Assembly: GCA_002479785.1 (NCBI GenBank)
Contig: DLPD01000034.1
Coordinates: 96,795-127,083, forward strand
Source of the DNA: Cytophagaceae bacterium UBA7467
Lineage (GTDB): Bacteria; Bacteroidota; Bacteroidia; Cytophagales; Spirosomataceae
Length of the DNA: 30,289 nt
Direction: 5' to 3'
The notes under the pieces are model-generated. The model saw only the letters and a list, made by a program, of their open reading frames with translations. It had not been told where the DNA came from and searched no databases. The translations under genes and the position numbers were made by a program. Shown one piece after another: positions 17,817-26,114 of the stretch; the first letter of the stretch is position 1, and each line of letters starts with the position of its first letter.

Positions 17817-18887
17817 CTAGAGCCTAACCATCTCCCCAGTCCTTACCGACTCATCACACGCAAAAGCGATGCGTAAACTGTTTACAGCATCCTCTACGTG
17901 ATCCGTTAGGTCAATGTTTTCGTTGATAGCCTGTAAGAAATAAGCCTGTTCTCGATCGCAAAGACCTTGGTGGTCCGGTTCATCTGTCAGGTTAACCCAT
18001 TCGTCTTCTTTGGTAAATTCGTTATTAGCATCGATGTCCGCGTGGTGAACACGAAGGGATTCTGTTTTCGTGTGAGATTCCACGTCATCAGATTTACCTT
18101 CACCTCCGGCATTTTTAGCCACAATGGAAACGGAGCCTTTGGGTCCAAAAACATCCTTCACAAAATAGGCATTCTGCGAGATCATCGGACCCCATCCGGC
18201 TTCATACCAGCCCACGGAGCCATCTTCGAAGTGAATTTGTAATTGACCGTAATTATAATTCCCAGCCGGAATATCTTCTGTCATTCGTGCGCCAATGGCC
18301 GAAACGCGAAGTGGTTTGGAACGTGTCATTTGGCACATCACATCGATATAGTGAACCCCACAATCAACGATGGGGCTGAGCGATTTCATCAAGTTGCGGT
18401 GTACATCCCACATATAGCCGTGGGATTGTTGGTTCAGATTCATGCGCATCACTAATGGTTTTCCCATCGTCTTTGCGATTTCAATGAACTTAATCCAAGA
18501 GGGGTGGTGGCGCAAAATATAGCCCACAACGAGTTTTTTGCCACTTTTTTGGACGGCTTCAGCCACCCGAATGGCGCCAGCAAGTGAATCGGCAATTGGT
18601 TTCTCCAAGAATACGTGACAGCCTGCTTCTAATGCAGCAATGGCATAGGCTTCATGGGTATCTGGGTAAGTGGAAATGCAAACCGCATCTGGCTTAGAGT
18701 CCGTAAGGGCGGTGTAATAGTCGCTGTAGAGCTTTTGGCTCCCACCTAATGCTCCATTCAATACTTCTTTGCTATTTCCCGGGGAAACAAGTCCACAGAT
18801 TTCGAATCCGGCTACATTTTGGTAGGCTTTTGCATGGGAGGCTCCCATGTTTCCGCAACCCACCACGAGCACGCGTATATATTTCAT
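17817..18887 (-). CDS. Gfo/Idh/MocA-family NAD(P)-dependent sugar oxidoreductase (356 aa)
   Basis: This is a cytoplasmic oxidoreductase of the family that oxidises or epimerises sugars, inositols and their derivatives. The N-terminal Rossmann fold shows GCGNMG at residues 10-15 for the nucleotide. EKPIADS follows with the catalytic-type Lys96, then HPSWIKF and the C-terminal beta-sheet domain with CGVHYIDVMCQM, where the conserved His lies. There is no signal peptide. The usual family length is 330-380 residues. It lies back to back with the esterase-PME fusion at 18956 and near a sugar isomerase-like gene, so it probably works on a sugar set free from a plant-type polysaccharide. The precise substrate cannot be read from the motifs. 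Confidence 0.92.
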   Translation of the reverse strand: MKYIRVLVVGCGNMGASHAKAYQNVAGFEICGLVSPGNSKEVLNGALGGSQKLYSDYYTALTDSKPDAVCISTYPDTHEAYAIAALEAGCHVFLEKPIADSLAGAIRVAEAVQKSGKKLVVGYILRHHPSWIKFIEIAKTMGKPLVMRMNLNQQSHGYMWDVHRNLMKSLSPIVDCGVHYIDVMCQMTRSKPLRVSAIGARMTEDIPAGNYNYGQLQIHFEDGSVGWYEAGWGPMISQNAYFVKDVFGPKGSVSIVAKNAGGEGKSDDVESHTKTESLRVHHADIDANNEFTKEDEWVNLTDEPDHQGLCDREQAYFLQAINENIDLTDHVEDAVNSLRIAFACDESVRTGEMVRL

Positions 18888-18955
18888 GTTAATCGATTTA
18901 GACCTGTAAATTAGGAAGAATGATTAGAATAATTGAAACTTCGCCTTTACAAATT

Positions 18956-20833
18956 ATGCGCTATATCCTTATTTTCTTGCTACTAGGTTCCATAGGTCTT
19001 CAAGCCCAAAACAAATCAGGGATCACCGGAAAACCAGATACGTCCTTTGCGAATTATTCTGCTTGGAAAAACCTGCTGAAAGAAGATCCTACGGTTCGCC
19101 TAGCCAGCTATCAAAGTACAAAGAGCAAAGTGCAAAGTTCAGTGTACAAAGTCATAGGATCTAGGAAACTTGTCGTGGATGAATATGCGAATTCTTCCAC
19201 TCGAATTCTGCCTACTCTCGTATTTTTTCATGGAGGAGGCTGGAGGACGGGGCATCGTTCACAGCATATTCCTTTGGCTAAGGCTTTGGCGGATCGTGGA
19301 TACCGGGTTTTTTTAGTGGAATACCGCTTATCCACCGAGGCTTTGTATCCAGCTGCCATGCTAGACGCTCAAGCAGCGTTGCAATGGGTTTCAAAACGTA
19401 AAAATGTAGGCGAAATCTATGTGGCGGGTTATTCAGCTGGAGGCCAAATGGCTGCGCTACTCGGTTCTGTTCAAGATGAAAATACCTATGGTAGGGGAGT
19501 TATAGTTGCAGGGGTGATTGATATCGATGGAATACTTGCCTTTATTCACCCAGAATCAGGCGAGGGAGATGATAGCAAGCGGACGTCAGCAGCGACTTAT
19601 TATTTTGGATATAATAAGATCGACGGAGAAGCAATCTGGAAGGAAGGTTCCGCATTAAGTCACGTTACCAAAAGCGATCCGCCAGTCTTATTTCTGAATT
19701 CAGGTGTGGAGCGCATGCACGCCGGTCGAACTGATTTTAGGCAAAAAATGGCCGAAATGGGTATTCACACAGAGTTTCATACCTTTGAAAATTCCCCACA
19801 TACCTTTGTGTTAATGAACCATTGGTTTGATCAAGTGGTCGATCGCATGGATCGCTTCATGCGCAAGCGACTACTAGTAGGAGTCGATTTTAAAACGATA
19901 CAGTCAGCTGTAGATGCCGCACGACCAGGGCAAGAAATCTTTATTAAAAATGGCGACTACCGCGAGAAAGTATTCATCGATTCATTGAAGCATCACTTGT
20001 CTTTTGTGGGTGAAAGCAGGGATGGTGTTGTTTTGCGGGAGACGATTGCGCGGGATATTTGGCGATGTGCTAATCCAGATGATTATGGTGCAGGCGTGTT
20101 GAATATTAAAGGGCACGATTTGTCATTTCGAAATATGACCATCCTGAATGAATATGGATTTACGGCTACAAAAGATGTGACGATCCCTTGTTTGAATGAG
20201 GCAGGAAAGGAGACTACTACGACCGTCCAAAAATATGCCTTACCTAGGGAAAAAGGGGAGAAAGAGGGAGAGAAAATCGTACGCGTAGACGGTCACCAAT
20301 TCGCCATTCGCACGATGCCTGGCGCAACTCGCTTGTCTTTTGAGCATTGTACAATACGTTCTGGTGGAGGAGACACGGTGAGTCCCTGGGATGTGAACAC
20401 GGGAATGTATTATTTAAATGATTGTTTAATCGAAGGGGGAGTGGATTTGTATTGCCCGAGAGGCTACGCCTTAGCAGAGAATTGTACCTTTGTCTGTCAT
20501 AATACGAGTGCAGCGATTTGGCATGATGGATCAGGGGAGCAAGGTGCGAAGACGGTTTTGAAAAATTGTCGTTTTGTAGGTGACCCTGGATATAAATTAG
20601 GTCGATACCACCGCGAGGCACAGTTTTATCTTTTGAATTGTTCTTTTGATAAGAATATGGCCGATGCACCTATTTACCAGTCGGGCGATCGAGTGCTTAA
20701 CTGGGGTCATCGCGTTTATTATAGTGATTGCCACAAGGACGGAGGCGATTTTGCTTGGCATAAAAATAATAGTCCTCTGAAGGCTAGCGAGTTGACATTC
20801 AAGACGATTTTTGGAGAAAAATGGAAAAAATAA
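18956..20833 (+). CDS. Exported fusion: alpha/beta-hydrolase esterase plus pectin-methylesterase-like beta-helix (625 aa)
   Basis: Two carbohydrate-esterase-like modules are joined in one exported protein. The ATG at 18956 gives signal peptide MRYILIFLLLGSIGLQAQ; the upstream ATG at 18920 adds 12 residues without purpose. The first module (about residues 65-300) is an alpha/beta hydrolase with HGGGW (His92), nucleophile Ser160 in GYSAGG and His282 in PHTF. The second (about 305-620) resembles pectin methylesterase: FKTIQSAVDAA, then GDYREK, HQFAIRT, Asp473 in GGGDT, Asp497 in GVDLYCPRG and Arg550 in LGRYH. These line up with the two catalytic aspartates and the arginine of CE8 enzymes, but the usual QDTL glutamine is replaced by Gly. 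A linker of 14 residues (53-66) is encoded by a heptamer repeat. Removal of acetyl and methyl groups from pectin is the likely joint role (inference). Confidence 0.88.
   Translation: MRYILIFLLLGSIGLQAQNKSGITGKPDTSFANYSAWKNLLKEDPTVRLASYQSTKSKVQSSVYKVIGSRKLVVDEYANSSTRILPTLVFFHGGGWRTGHRSQHIPLAKALADRGYRVFLVEYRLSTEALYPAAMLDAQAALQWVSKRKNVGEIYVAGYSAGGQMAALLGSVQDENTYGRGVIVAGVIDIDGILAFIHPESGEGDDSKRTSAATYYFGYNKIDGEAIWKEGSALSHVTKSDPPVLFLNSGVERMHAGRTDFRQKMAEMGIHTEFHTFENSPHTFVLMNHWFDQVVDRMDRFMRKRLLVGVDFKTIQSAVDAARPGQEIFIKNGDYREKVFIDSLKHHLSFVGESRDGVVLRETIARDIWRCANPDDYGAGVLNIKGHDLSFRNMTILNEYGFTATKDVTIPCLNEAGKETTTTVQKYALPREKGEKEGEKIVRVDGHQFAIRTMPGATRLSFEHCTIRSGGGDTVSPWDVNTGMYYLNDCLIEGGVDLYCPRGYALAENCTFVCHNTSAAIWHDGSGEQGAKTVLKNCRFVGDPGYKLGRYHREAQFYLLNCSFDKNMADAPIYQSGDRVLNWGHRVYYSDCHKDGGDFAWHKNNSPLKASELTFKTIFGEKWKK
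19112..19153 (+). repeat. In-frame tandem heptamer array (six units, consensus CAAAGTN) inside a coding region
   Basis: Six successive 7-base units follow CAAAGTN; one is CAAAGAG and one is CAGTGTA. The array covers 42 bases, which is 14 codons, and begins exactly on a codon boundary, so it is translated as two related seven-residue blocks, QSTKSKV and QSSVYKV. It lies between the signal peptide and the esterase domain. Confidence 0.8.
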
Positions 20834-20837
20834 TTTA

Positions 20838-20864
20838 TTGTATCATTAAAATACATTAACTTTG
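20838..20864 (+). promoter_or_regulatory. Promoter with perfect TAnnTTTG box for the sugar isomerase-like gene
   Basis: TAACTTTG at 20857-20864 is an exact match to the Bacteroidota -7 element. TTG at 20838-20840 lies 16 bases before it, close to the usual -33 spacing. Transcription would start about 20 bases before the ATG at 20890, giving a short leader. Confidence 0.65.
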
Positions 20865-20889
20865 TTCCGTTACCTCTAAACTTATTAAA

Positions 20890-21780
20890 ATGAATTCGAG
20901 AAGAAAGTTTCTTCAGCAGTCGAGCGCTTTTGTGGCCGCTAGCCTGCTAGCCCCTCGTTTTTTATCAGCACAATCCTTTACCAATCGTCCGGTCGGTATT
21001 CAGTTATTTACTTTTTTTGGAAAGTTTGACCAAGATGTAAAGGGAAATCTCCAGAAAATTGCGGAGCTAGGTTACACTGAAATCGAATCAGCCTTCTCGA
21101 TGTTGCCCGGTTTTTACGGGATGAAAGGCAAAGAGTTTATGGCCTTGAATAATGATTTAGGTCTAAATTGGGTTTCACATCACGTGGTGGGAGCTCCATT
21201 GAAACCTCGTCCTGGGATGGATATGTCACGTTTTCCTAAGATGATTAATTTGCGGGATGATGCGCAACAAGCGGTGGATAATGCAGCGGAGGCAGGTGTG
21301 AAATACTTGGTTTGTGCGAACACACCGATTGAGACGAAGGATGAGGTGTCTGCCTCGGTGGCTTCGATGTACAAGGCGGCAGAATTAGCGAAGAAAGCCG
21401 GGCTTACTTTCTGTTACCATAACCACGATGCAGAATTTAAATTAGTAGATGGCCAAAAAGCTTTTGACGTATTCGCCTCTCAAATACCTGCAGATCTATT
21501 GAAATTTGAATTGGATTTGGGTTGGGCTTCAAAAGCTGGAGTGGATGTCGTGGAATTGTTCAAACAACATCCAGGACGTTTCCCTTTGTGCCATATCAAA
21601 GATTTTGACTCAGCATTTAAAAATATTCTCCCGGTGGGAGAGGGTGTAGTGAACTACAAGCGCATTTTTGATGCAGCTAAATCAGGAGGCCTAGAGCACT
21701 TCTTTGTAGAGCACGATTTCCCGAAAGACGCTTTCGAAAGCCTTCGAATCAGCAAGAAGGCTTTGGACGCAATTTTATAA
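20890..21780 (+). CDS. Tat-exported sugar phosphate isomerase/epimerase-like TIM-barrel protein (296 aa)
   Basis: This is a xylose-isomerase-like (AP endonuclease family 2) TIM-barrel protein. The start has a twin-arginine motif, NSRRKFLQQ, followed by a hydrophobic stretch and cleavage near LSAQ, so a folded protein would be sent to the periplasm. Barrel features include GIQLFTFFG at strand 1, LGYTEIES at strand 2, CYHNHDAEF, KFELDLGWA, the conserved PLCHIKD and FVEHD near the end. The Glu, Asp, His and Glu in these motifs are the usual metal ligands. Family members with Tat signals are common in Bacteroidota and often stand beside Gfo/Idh/MocA oxidoreductases, as here two genes away. It has its own promoter. 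The reaction is probably a sugar epimerisation or isomerisation; the substrate is unknown. Confidence 0.9.
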   Translation: MNSRRKFLQQSSAFVAASLLAPRFLSAQSFTNRPVGIQLFTFFGKFDQDVKGNLQKIAELGYTEIESAFSMLPGFYGMKGKEFMALNNDLGLNWVSHHVVGAPLKPRPGMDMSRFPKMINLRDDAQQAVDNAAEAGVKYLVCANTPIETKDEVSASVASMYKAAELAKKAGLTFCYHNHDAEFKLVDGQKAFDVFASQIPADLLKFELDLGWASKAGVDVVELFKQHPGRFPLCHIKDFDSAFKNILPVGEGVVNYKRIFDAAKSGGLEHFFVEHDFPKDAFESLRISKKALDAIL

Positions 21781-21827
21781 TCCGCCTAACGGTTTTTTAG
21801 TGTTTAATGATTGAATTTTGATTCTGG

Positions 21828-21858
21828 AAAAACATCCCCTTTTGGGGGATGTTTTTTT
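21828..21858. terminator. Bidirectional terminator between convergent sugar isomerase-like and GH13 genes
   Basis: The stem AAAAACATCCCC at 21828-21839 and its complement at 21845-21856 enclose the loop TTTTG. An A run on the left and a T run on the right allow it to work on both strands. The T run reaches the last codons of the GH13 gene. Confidence 0.9.
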
Positions 21859-23773
21859 ATTTTAAAACGTAGAACTGGTACGGTGCAATGGCTAAATGGT
21901 CATGATCCATTCCTATCTGAATCGTTTTTCCTGACCACAGATCTTTCATGCTTGTTGCGCGCTCACCATATGCTCCTAACACGTAATAAGTCACCTCTTG
22001 TGGCTCTGTGCTGAAGTTGAATAAGAAATATACTTTTTCGCCGTTCAAATAACGCTCAAAACCTATGATTGAATGGTTGTGTACCTCTAGCCAGTGGATA
22101 TTTTTCAAATCAGCCACCACTTTCAATGATTTACGCAACTTAATTAATTTCTGTAGGTTTGCGAATACCTTGTTTTCAATTGACCCCGCTTTATCTACCG
22201 CCTCATTCTTTTTCCAATCAATGATAGGACGGTGCATCCATCGGTTATCATATGATTTTCCTGGATCCTGTAAGTAGGTATAATCATTCGTATAAGCTGC
22301 TTCATCGCCATAAAATAACATCGGAACTCCGCCCACAAACATACTTTGCGCTTGCATCATCGTGATTTTATCGATGGATGTTTGGATTGCTGCCGCATTT
22401 TTAGAGGCGATGGCCTTTTCTAAACCGCATAGAGAGGCCAAAGAACCGGATAGACGTGCGTCCTGTGTTTTCGGATTCACAGCGAAAAGAGCACCAGTGG
22501 CAGGGGATTCGATACCGCCACTGTAATAGTTTTTAATGTAGGAACGGTGATCATAGGGATTAAATCCAGCGTGCTGGATCATCCAATCGTCATAGCCTAA
22601 ACCGATGTCATCATGGCAACGGGTGTAGGTTAACCAGGTGGCTCCTTTTGGTTTACGCAATAATTCATTTTGTGCTGTACGCATAATCCGAATATCTCCA
22701 GTGGCTAGTGCATCCCATTGGACGGCCATTTGAGTGGCATTATATGCAAAATCACATTCGTGTGTTGCGAAACGACCCGTGCCAAAGTATTCCATAATCT
22801 GCGCTGGCGCGACAATGGCCTCGCCTAAAATAGCCATTCCTGGGGTAGCGACCTCCACACACATTTTGATCAATTGCAATAATTGATGGGCCTCGGGTAG
22901 GTTTTGGCACGATGTTCCCATCTGTTTCCAAATAAAGGCCGGCGCATCAATACGCACCACGTCCACGCCTAAGTTCGCATAGTATAAAACATTAGCGAGC
23001 ATTTCTACGAAGACCTTGGGATTCCTGTAATTCAAATCCCATTGGTAATGATGGAAAACCGTCATCACCCATTTGTCCATTTTTTCGTCGTAGGTAAAAC
23101 TTCCAGGAGAACTTTCTGGGAAAATTTCCGGCATGGTTTCCTCCATCGCATCCGGAATGCGACGGTCATCGTATAGGTAGAAATAATCTTGGTATTCTTT
23201 GATTCCCGCTTTTGCAAGCTTGGCCCATTCATGGTGATGCGACGTGTGGTTTAACACGATGTCGATCATCAAGTACATGTCTTTTTGTTGCAGGGCCTTT
23301 TGGAACTCGCGCAAATCTTCAATCGTCCCTAATTTCTCTTCCACCACACGGAAATCTTCCACTGCATATCCACCATCACTTTCGCCCTCAGGGCTTTTGA
23401 ACAGTGGCATTAAGTGTAGGAAATTCACGCCTAATTTCTCAAGATAAGGCAGTTTGGAAGGTAAATCGGTGATTTTTCCCGCAAAACGATCTACGTATAA
23501 ACTCATCCCCACCAGATCTTGGCTCAAAAACCAATTCTCCTCTTTCTTTGCTTTCGCCTCATCCCGCTTTTTGAGTTCAGGGCTGCGATCCGTATGGGCT
23601 TGAAAAATAGTTTGAATTAAATCTGTGAATAAAGGACTATCCCCATAGATTGTTCTAAAATGGGTGTGGATATCATCAAGGTTAGCTGTCAATCGTTCTT
23701 GAAAGCCTGCGTCATTTATTTTATACGTTTTTACAAGCGCATTCGCCTGTTTTTGAAGAGCGGAATTGTACAC
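21857..23773 (-). CDS. Amylosucrase-like GH13 enzyme, cytoplasmic (638 aa)
   Basis: This is a GH13 (subfamily 4 type) enzyme that would transfer the glucose of sucrose to an alpha-1,4-glucan and release fructose. The barrel motifs are present: DIVLNHTS, then the nucleophile Asp276 in VVRIDAPAFIWKQMGTSC, acid/base Glu318 in LGEAIVAP and Asp388 in RCHDDIGLGY. The run KQMGTSCQNLPEAHQLL is, in my knowledge, typical of amylosucrases rather than ordinary amylases. The first ~85 residues form the helical N-terminal domain seen in amylosucrases. There is no signal peptide, so it acts inside the cell. It is the last gene of an operon with a SUC-type symporter and a fructokinase, 6 bases after the latter, which supports sucrose as substrate. 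A sucrose hydrolase of the same subfamily is the main alternative. Confidence 0.9.
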   Translation of the reverse strand: MYNSALQKQANALVKTYKINDAGFQERLTANLDDIHTHFRTIYGDSPLFTDLIQTIFQAHTDRSPELKKRDEAKAKKEENWFLSQDLVGMSLYVDRFAGKITDLPSKLPYLEKLGVNFLHLMPLFKSPEGESDGGYAVEDFRVVEEKLGTIEDLREFQKALQQKDMYLMIDIVLNHTSHHHEWAKLAKAGIKEYQDYFYLYDDRRIPDAMEETMPEIFPESSPGSFTYDEKMDKWVMTVFHHYQWDLNYRNPKVFVEMLANVLYYANLGVDVVRIDAPAFIWKQMGTSCQNLPEAHQLLQLIKMCVEVATPGMAILGEAIVAPAQIMEYFGTGRFATHECDFAYNATQMAVQWDALATGDIRIMRTAQNELLRKPKGATWLTYTRCHDDIGLGYDDWMIQHAGFNPYDHRSYIKNYYSGGIESPATGALFAVNPKTQDARLSGSLASLCGLEKAIASKNAAAIQTSIDKITMMQAQSMFVGGVPMLFYGDEAAYTNDYTYLQDPGKSYDNRWMHRPIIDWKKNEAVDKAGSIENKVFANLQKLIKLRKSLKVVADLKNIHWLEVHNHSIIGFERYLNGEKVYFLFNFSTEPQEVTYYVLGAYGERATSMKDLWSGKTIQIGMDHDHLAIAPYQFYVLK

Positions 23774-23779
23774 AATGAA

Positions 23780-24721
23780 TTAATTAAAAATGCTATTATT
23801 TAAGTTCTTGAAGGCTTCCATGGCACCTAGGTATTCACAGGTTCTAGCGCCGGCCTTATTCGCGTTTTCTACGATCTTCCTCCATGCGGCAAAATCAAGG
23901 TCCTGGATTTTTAATCCATCTAATTGATAAAGTACCGCACCTACAAAAGCATCGCCAGCACCCGTCGTATCAACAGGTTTCACGGGAATGCTTGGAATGA
24001 TGTACGTTTTGCCTGCTAATCCTAATAAAGTCCCTTCTTTTCCTAGGGTAATGGCAAATACGCCAGGACAAATGTCCAATAAGGCGTCTGTCGCTTCTTC
24101 TAAAGTCTCCGTTTCCGTGATTAACATCGCTTCCTCATCTGAAAGTTTTGTAAAGTCTGCTTCTTTTAAGAAAATCAAACTTTGTTTAATGAAGGACGGT
24201 ATTTTATCGCCAAACAATAAATGGCGGTAATTGGGGTCGAAGCTGATGATTTTGCCGTCTTTTTTCGCCCGATCTTTCAAGGAGTAATAGGCCGCATTTA
24301 AAGGTCCTGATAAGAATGCAGTGGCTGATCCGAAGTGAACAATGTTTACGCCCTTTAAATCAATTGCAGCCACTTCGGCTTCTGTTAATTCTGCGTCAGC
24401 GCCACGGTTGAACACGAAATCGCGTTCGCCATCTAATAGTAACGAAACGAAGGCAAAAGTCGTAAATGATTGTGAATCTAAATGAACATGTTTCGTGTTC
24501 ACGTTGAATTCTTCCATCACGGAGATCATTTGGCGTCCAAAAGGATCATTTCCCACTTTCGCACTCAAGCTCACTTCGCCTCCTAAGGCGCCTATGGCGG
24601 CTGCTACGTTTGTGGGAGCTCCTCCCGGTTTCTTCAAGAAATTTTGACCGTCTGATAGGCTGGAACCCTTGTCAGTACAAATCATATCAATCAAGGCTTC
24701 GCCTATACAAATGACACTCAT
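23780..24721 (-). CDS. PfkB-family fructokinase (313 aa)
   Basis: This is a carbohydrate kinase of the ribokinase/PfkB family, probably phosphorylating fructose with ATP. The N-terminal part has CIGEALIDMIC and the glycine-rich KKPGGAPTNVAAAIG typical of fructokinases. The C-terminal signature DTTGAGDAFVGAVL holds the catalytic base Asp257. Length is normal. Its ATG overlaps the stop of the upstream transporter gene by four bases (ATGA), and its stop is 6 bases from the amylosucrase-like gene, so the three are translated from one transcript. In that setting it would clear the fructose released from sucrose. Another hexose or a deoxy-keto sugar (KdgK-like) is possible, but the context favours fructose. 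Confidence 0.9.
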   Translation of the reverse strand: MSVICIGEALIDMICTDKGSSLSDGQNFLKKPGGAPTNVAAAIGALGGEVSLSAKVGNDPFGRQMISVMEEFNVNTKHVHLDSQSFTTFAFVSLLLDGERDFVFNRGADAELTEAEVAAIDLKGVNIVHFGSATAFLSGPLNAAYYSLKDRAKKDGKIISFDPNYRHLLFGDKIPSFIKQSLIFLKEADFTKLSDEEAMLITETETLEEATDALLDICPGVFAITLGKEGTLLGLAGKTYIIPSIPVKPVDTTGAGDAFVGAVLYQLDGLKIQDLDFAAWRKIVENANKAGARTCEYLGAMEAFKNLNNSIFN

Positions 24722-26028
24722 GCGGATTGTTTAGATGGGGATGATTTAATAAAAGCAGTTGCTATGGCTGCTATGGCCAGCAAAGCTCCTGCAAAGGTAA
24801 TGGCATTTCTGGGATCGTTGTCTAAAAAATGCTTTAAAATAAAGCCAAATGAAAGATTTTGTAGAATCATTGGGATCACAATCATCATGTTGATGATACC
24901 CATGTAGACGCCATAACGCTCCTTAGGAATATCGCTAACGACCAGTAAGTAAGGGATTCCCATCATACTTGCCCAACCAATTCCGAATCCTGAAATCGCG
25001 AAAAATAAAAGGTTCTTATTCTCAATGTGAGGGAAGGCTAAAAATCCAGCTGCCGCTAGCATCAGGCAGATCATGTGCACGGATTTGGCACCATATTTCT
25101 TGGCAAAACCTGCTAAGGCTAAGGCAGAAAGGAATGTCACAATGTTATACCAACCATTTACTAAACCGGTCCAAGAAACAGCTTTTTCGTATAATTCCGG
25201 ATTATCCTTAGGTGTCGCATTCCAAACAGAAAGAGCGATACTCTTCGAAGAATTTTGCCAATAACAGAACAAGGCATACCACTGGAATAAGTAGACTAGC
25301 GCTAATTGCCACATCACTTTAGGCATTTCACCTATCGCGTGGAAGATTTCGAATAGGGATTCTAAAACATTTGATTTGCGAGAGCGAATCTCGGCTAATT
25401 CTTCTGCAGTAGGTTCGATTTCTGAGGTAGTGTGCATACTCCACCAGATGGAACCGATGGAACAAACCGCGCCTAAAAAGAAAGATGCATATACCCAGGT
25501 GGGTAGAGAACCCGTTTTTCCGATAAAGATCATAGGAAAGATGAAAAGGGAAAGATTGGCTAAAGTTTGGCCAAAACCCGTGAAAAAACTCTGCATCTGA
25601 AAGCCGGTAGGCTGTTGCTCTTCATTCAATTTATCAGCGACAAATGCGCGATAGGGTTCCATGGCGGTATTATTTCCGGCATCTAATATCCACAATAAAC
25701 TCGCTGCCATCCACAAGGAGGAAGAGAAAGGATACAGTAGCAGACAAATGCTACAAAGAAGTGCGCCTATAAAGAAATAGGGCTTGCGGCGGCCCCACTT
25801 AGGATGCCAGGTGCTATCACTCATCGCACCAATGAATGGTTGTATTAATAAACCAGTAACAGGTCCAGCTAGGTTTAGTAGAGGTATTTCATCAGGACTT
25901 GCCCCTAAGAAATCATAGATGGGATTTACAGCACTTTGCTGTAATCCGAAACTGTATTGAATGCCAAAAAATCCAACGTTCATGTTGACGATTTGGCTAA
26001 AACTTAAAGAGGGTTTCCAATTGGACAT
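24718..26028 (-). CDS. SUC-type sugar/H+ symporter, MFS/GPH superfamily (436 aa)
   Basis: This is an inner-membrane sugar importer with about 12 hydrophobic segments. The start at 26028 (MSNWKPSLSFSQIVNMN) is preferred; the frame extends 15 residues upstream with no family similarity. SDSTWHPKWGRRKPYFFIGA corresponds to the cytoplasmic loop motif of plant and bacterial sucrose transporters (SDRxxxxxGRRxPF), and QYSFGLQQSAVNPIYDFLG in the first membrane segment also fits that group. It is the first gene of the operon with fructokinase and amylosucrase-like genes, which supports sucrose, or less likely maltose, as cargo. The 86-base gap upstream carries a three-copy repeat that could be an operator. 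Confidence 0.9.
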   Translation of the reverse strand: MSNWKPSLSFSQIVNMNVGFFGIQYSFGLQQSAVNPIYDFLGASPDEIPLLNLAGPVTGLLIQPFIGAMSDSTWHPKWGRRKPYFFIGALLCSICLLLYPFSSSLWMAASLLWILDAGNNTAMEPYRAFVADKLNEEQQPTGFQMQSFFTGFGQTLANLSLFIFPMIFIGKTGSLPTWVYASFFLGAVCSIGSIWWSMHTTSEIEPTAEELAEIRSRKSNVLESLFEIFHAIGEMPKVMWQLALVYLFQWYALFCYWQNSSKSIALSVWNATPKDNPELYEKAVSWTGLVNGWYNIVTFLSALALAGFAKKYGAKSVHMICLMLAAAGFLAFPHIENKNLLFFAISGFGIGWASMMGIPYLLVVSDIPKERYGVYMGIINMMIVIPMILQNLSFGFILKHFLDNDPRNAITFAGALLAIAAIATAFIKSSPSKQSA

Positions 26029-26073
26029 GTCGGATAGGTTTATAAGTAGATTAAATTTAATTATTCTACTCAA

Positions 26074-26107
26074 GACCTACAAACTGTCCTACACTGTTGA
26101 CCTACAA
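26074..26107. repeat. Three-copy GACCTACAA-like repeat upstream of the sucrose operon
   Basis: GACCTACAA occurs at 26074-26082 and 26099-26107, and the close variant GTCCTACA at 26086-26093. The starts are 12 and 13 bases apart, close to one helical turn. It lies between the SDR stop and the transporter start, 46 bases from the latter, so it could be a set of regulator sites. The word ACTGTCC at 26084-26090 also equals units of the heptamer block at 17718-17815, so it may be a decayed member of that repeat type instead. Confidence 0.5.
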
Positions 26108-26114
26108 TTCTTGA

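Noticed and set aside
18888..18955. Promoter between the Gfo/Idh gene and the esterase fusion
   Set aside because: No clear TAnnTTTG box was found on either strand, only AT-rich sequence with partial matches.
20244..20669. A 141-codon open frame on the minus strand within the esterase-PME gene
   Set aside because: It lies wholly opposite a well-supported gene, has no recognisable domain or start context, and its composition follows the antisense of the real frame.
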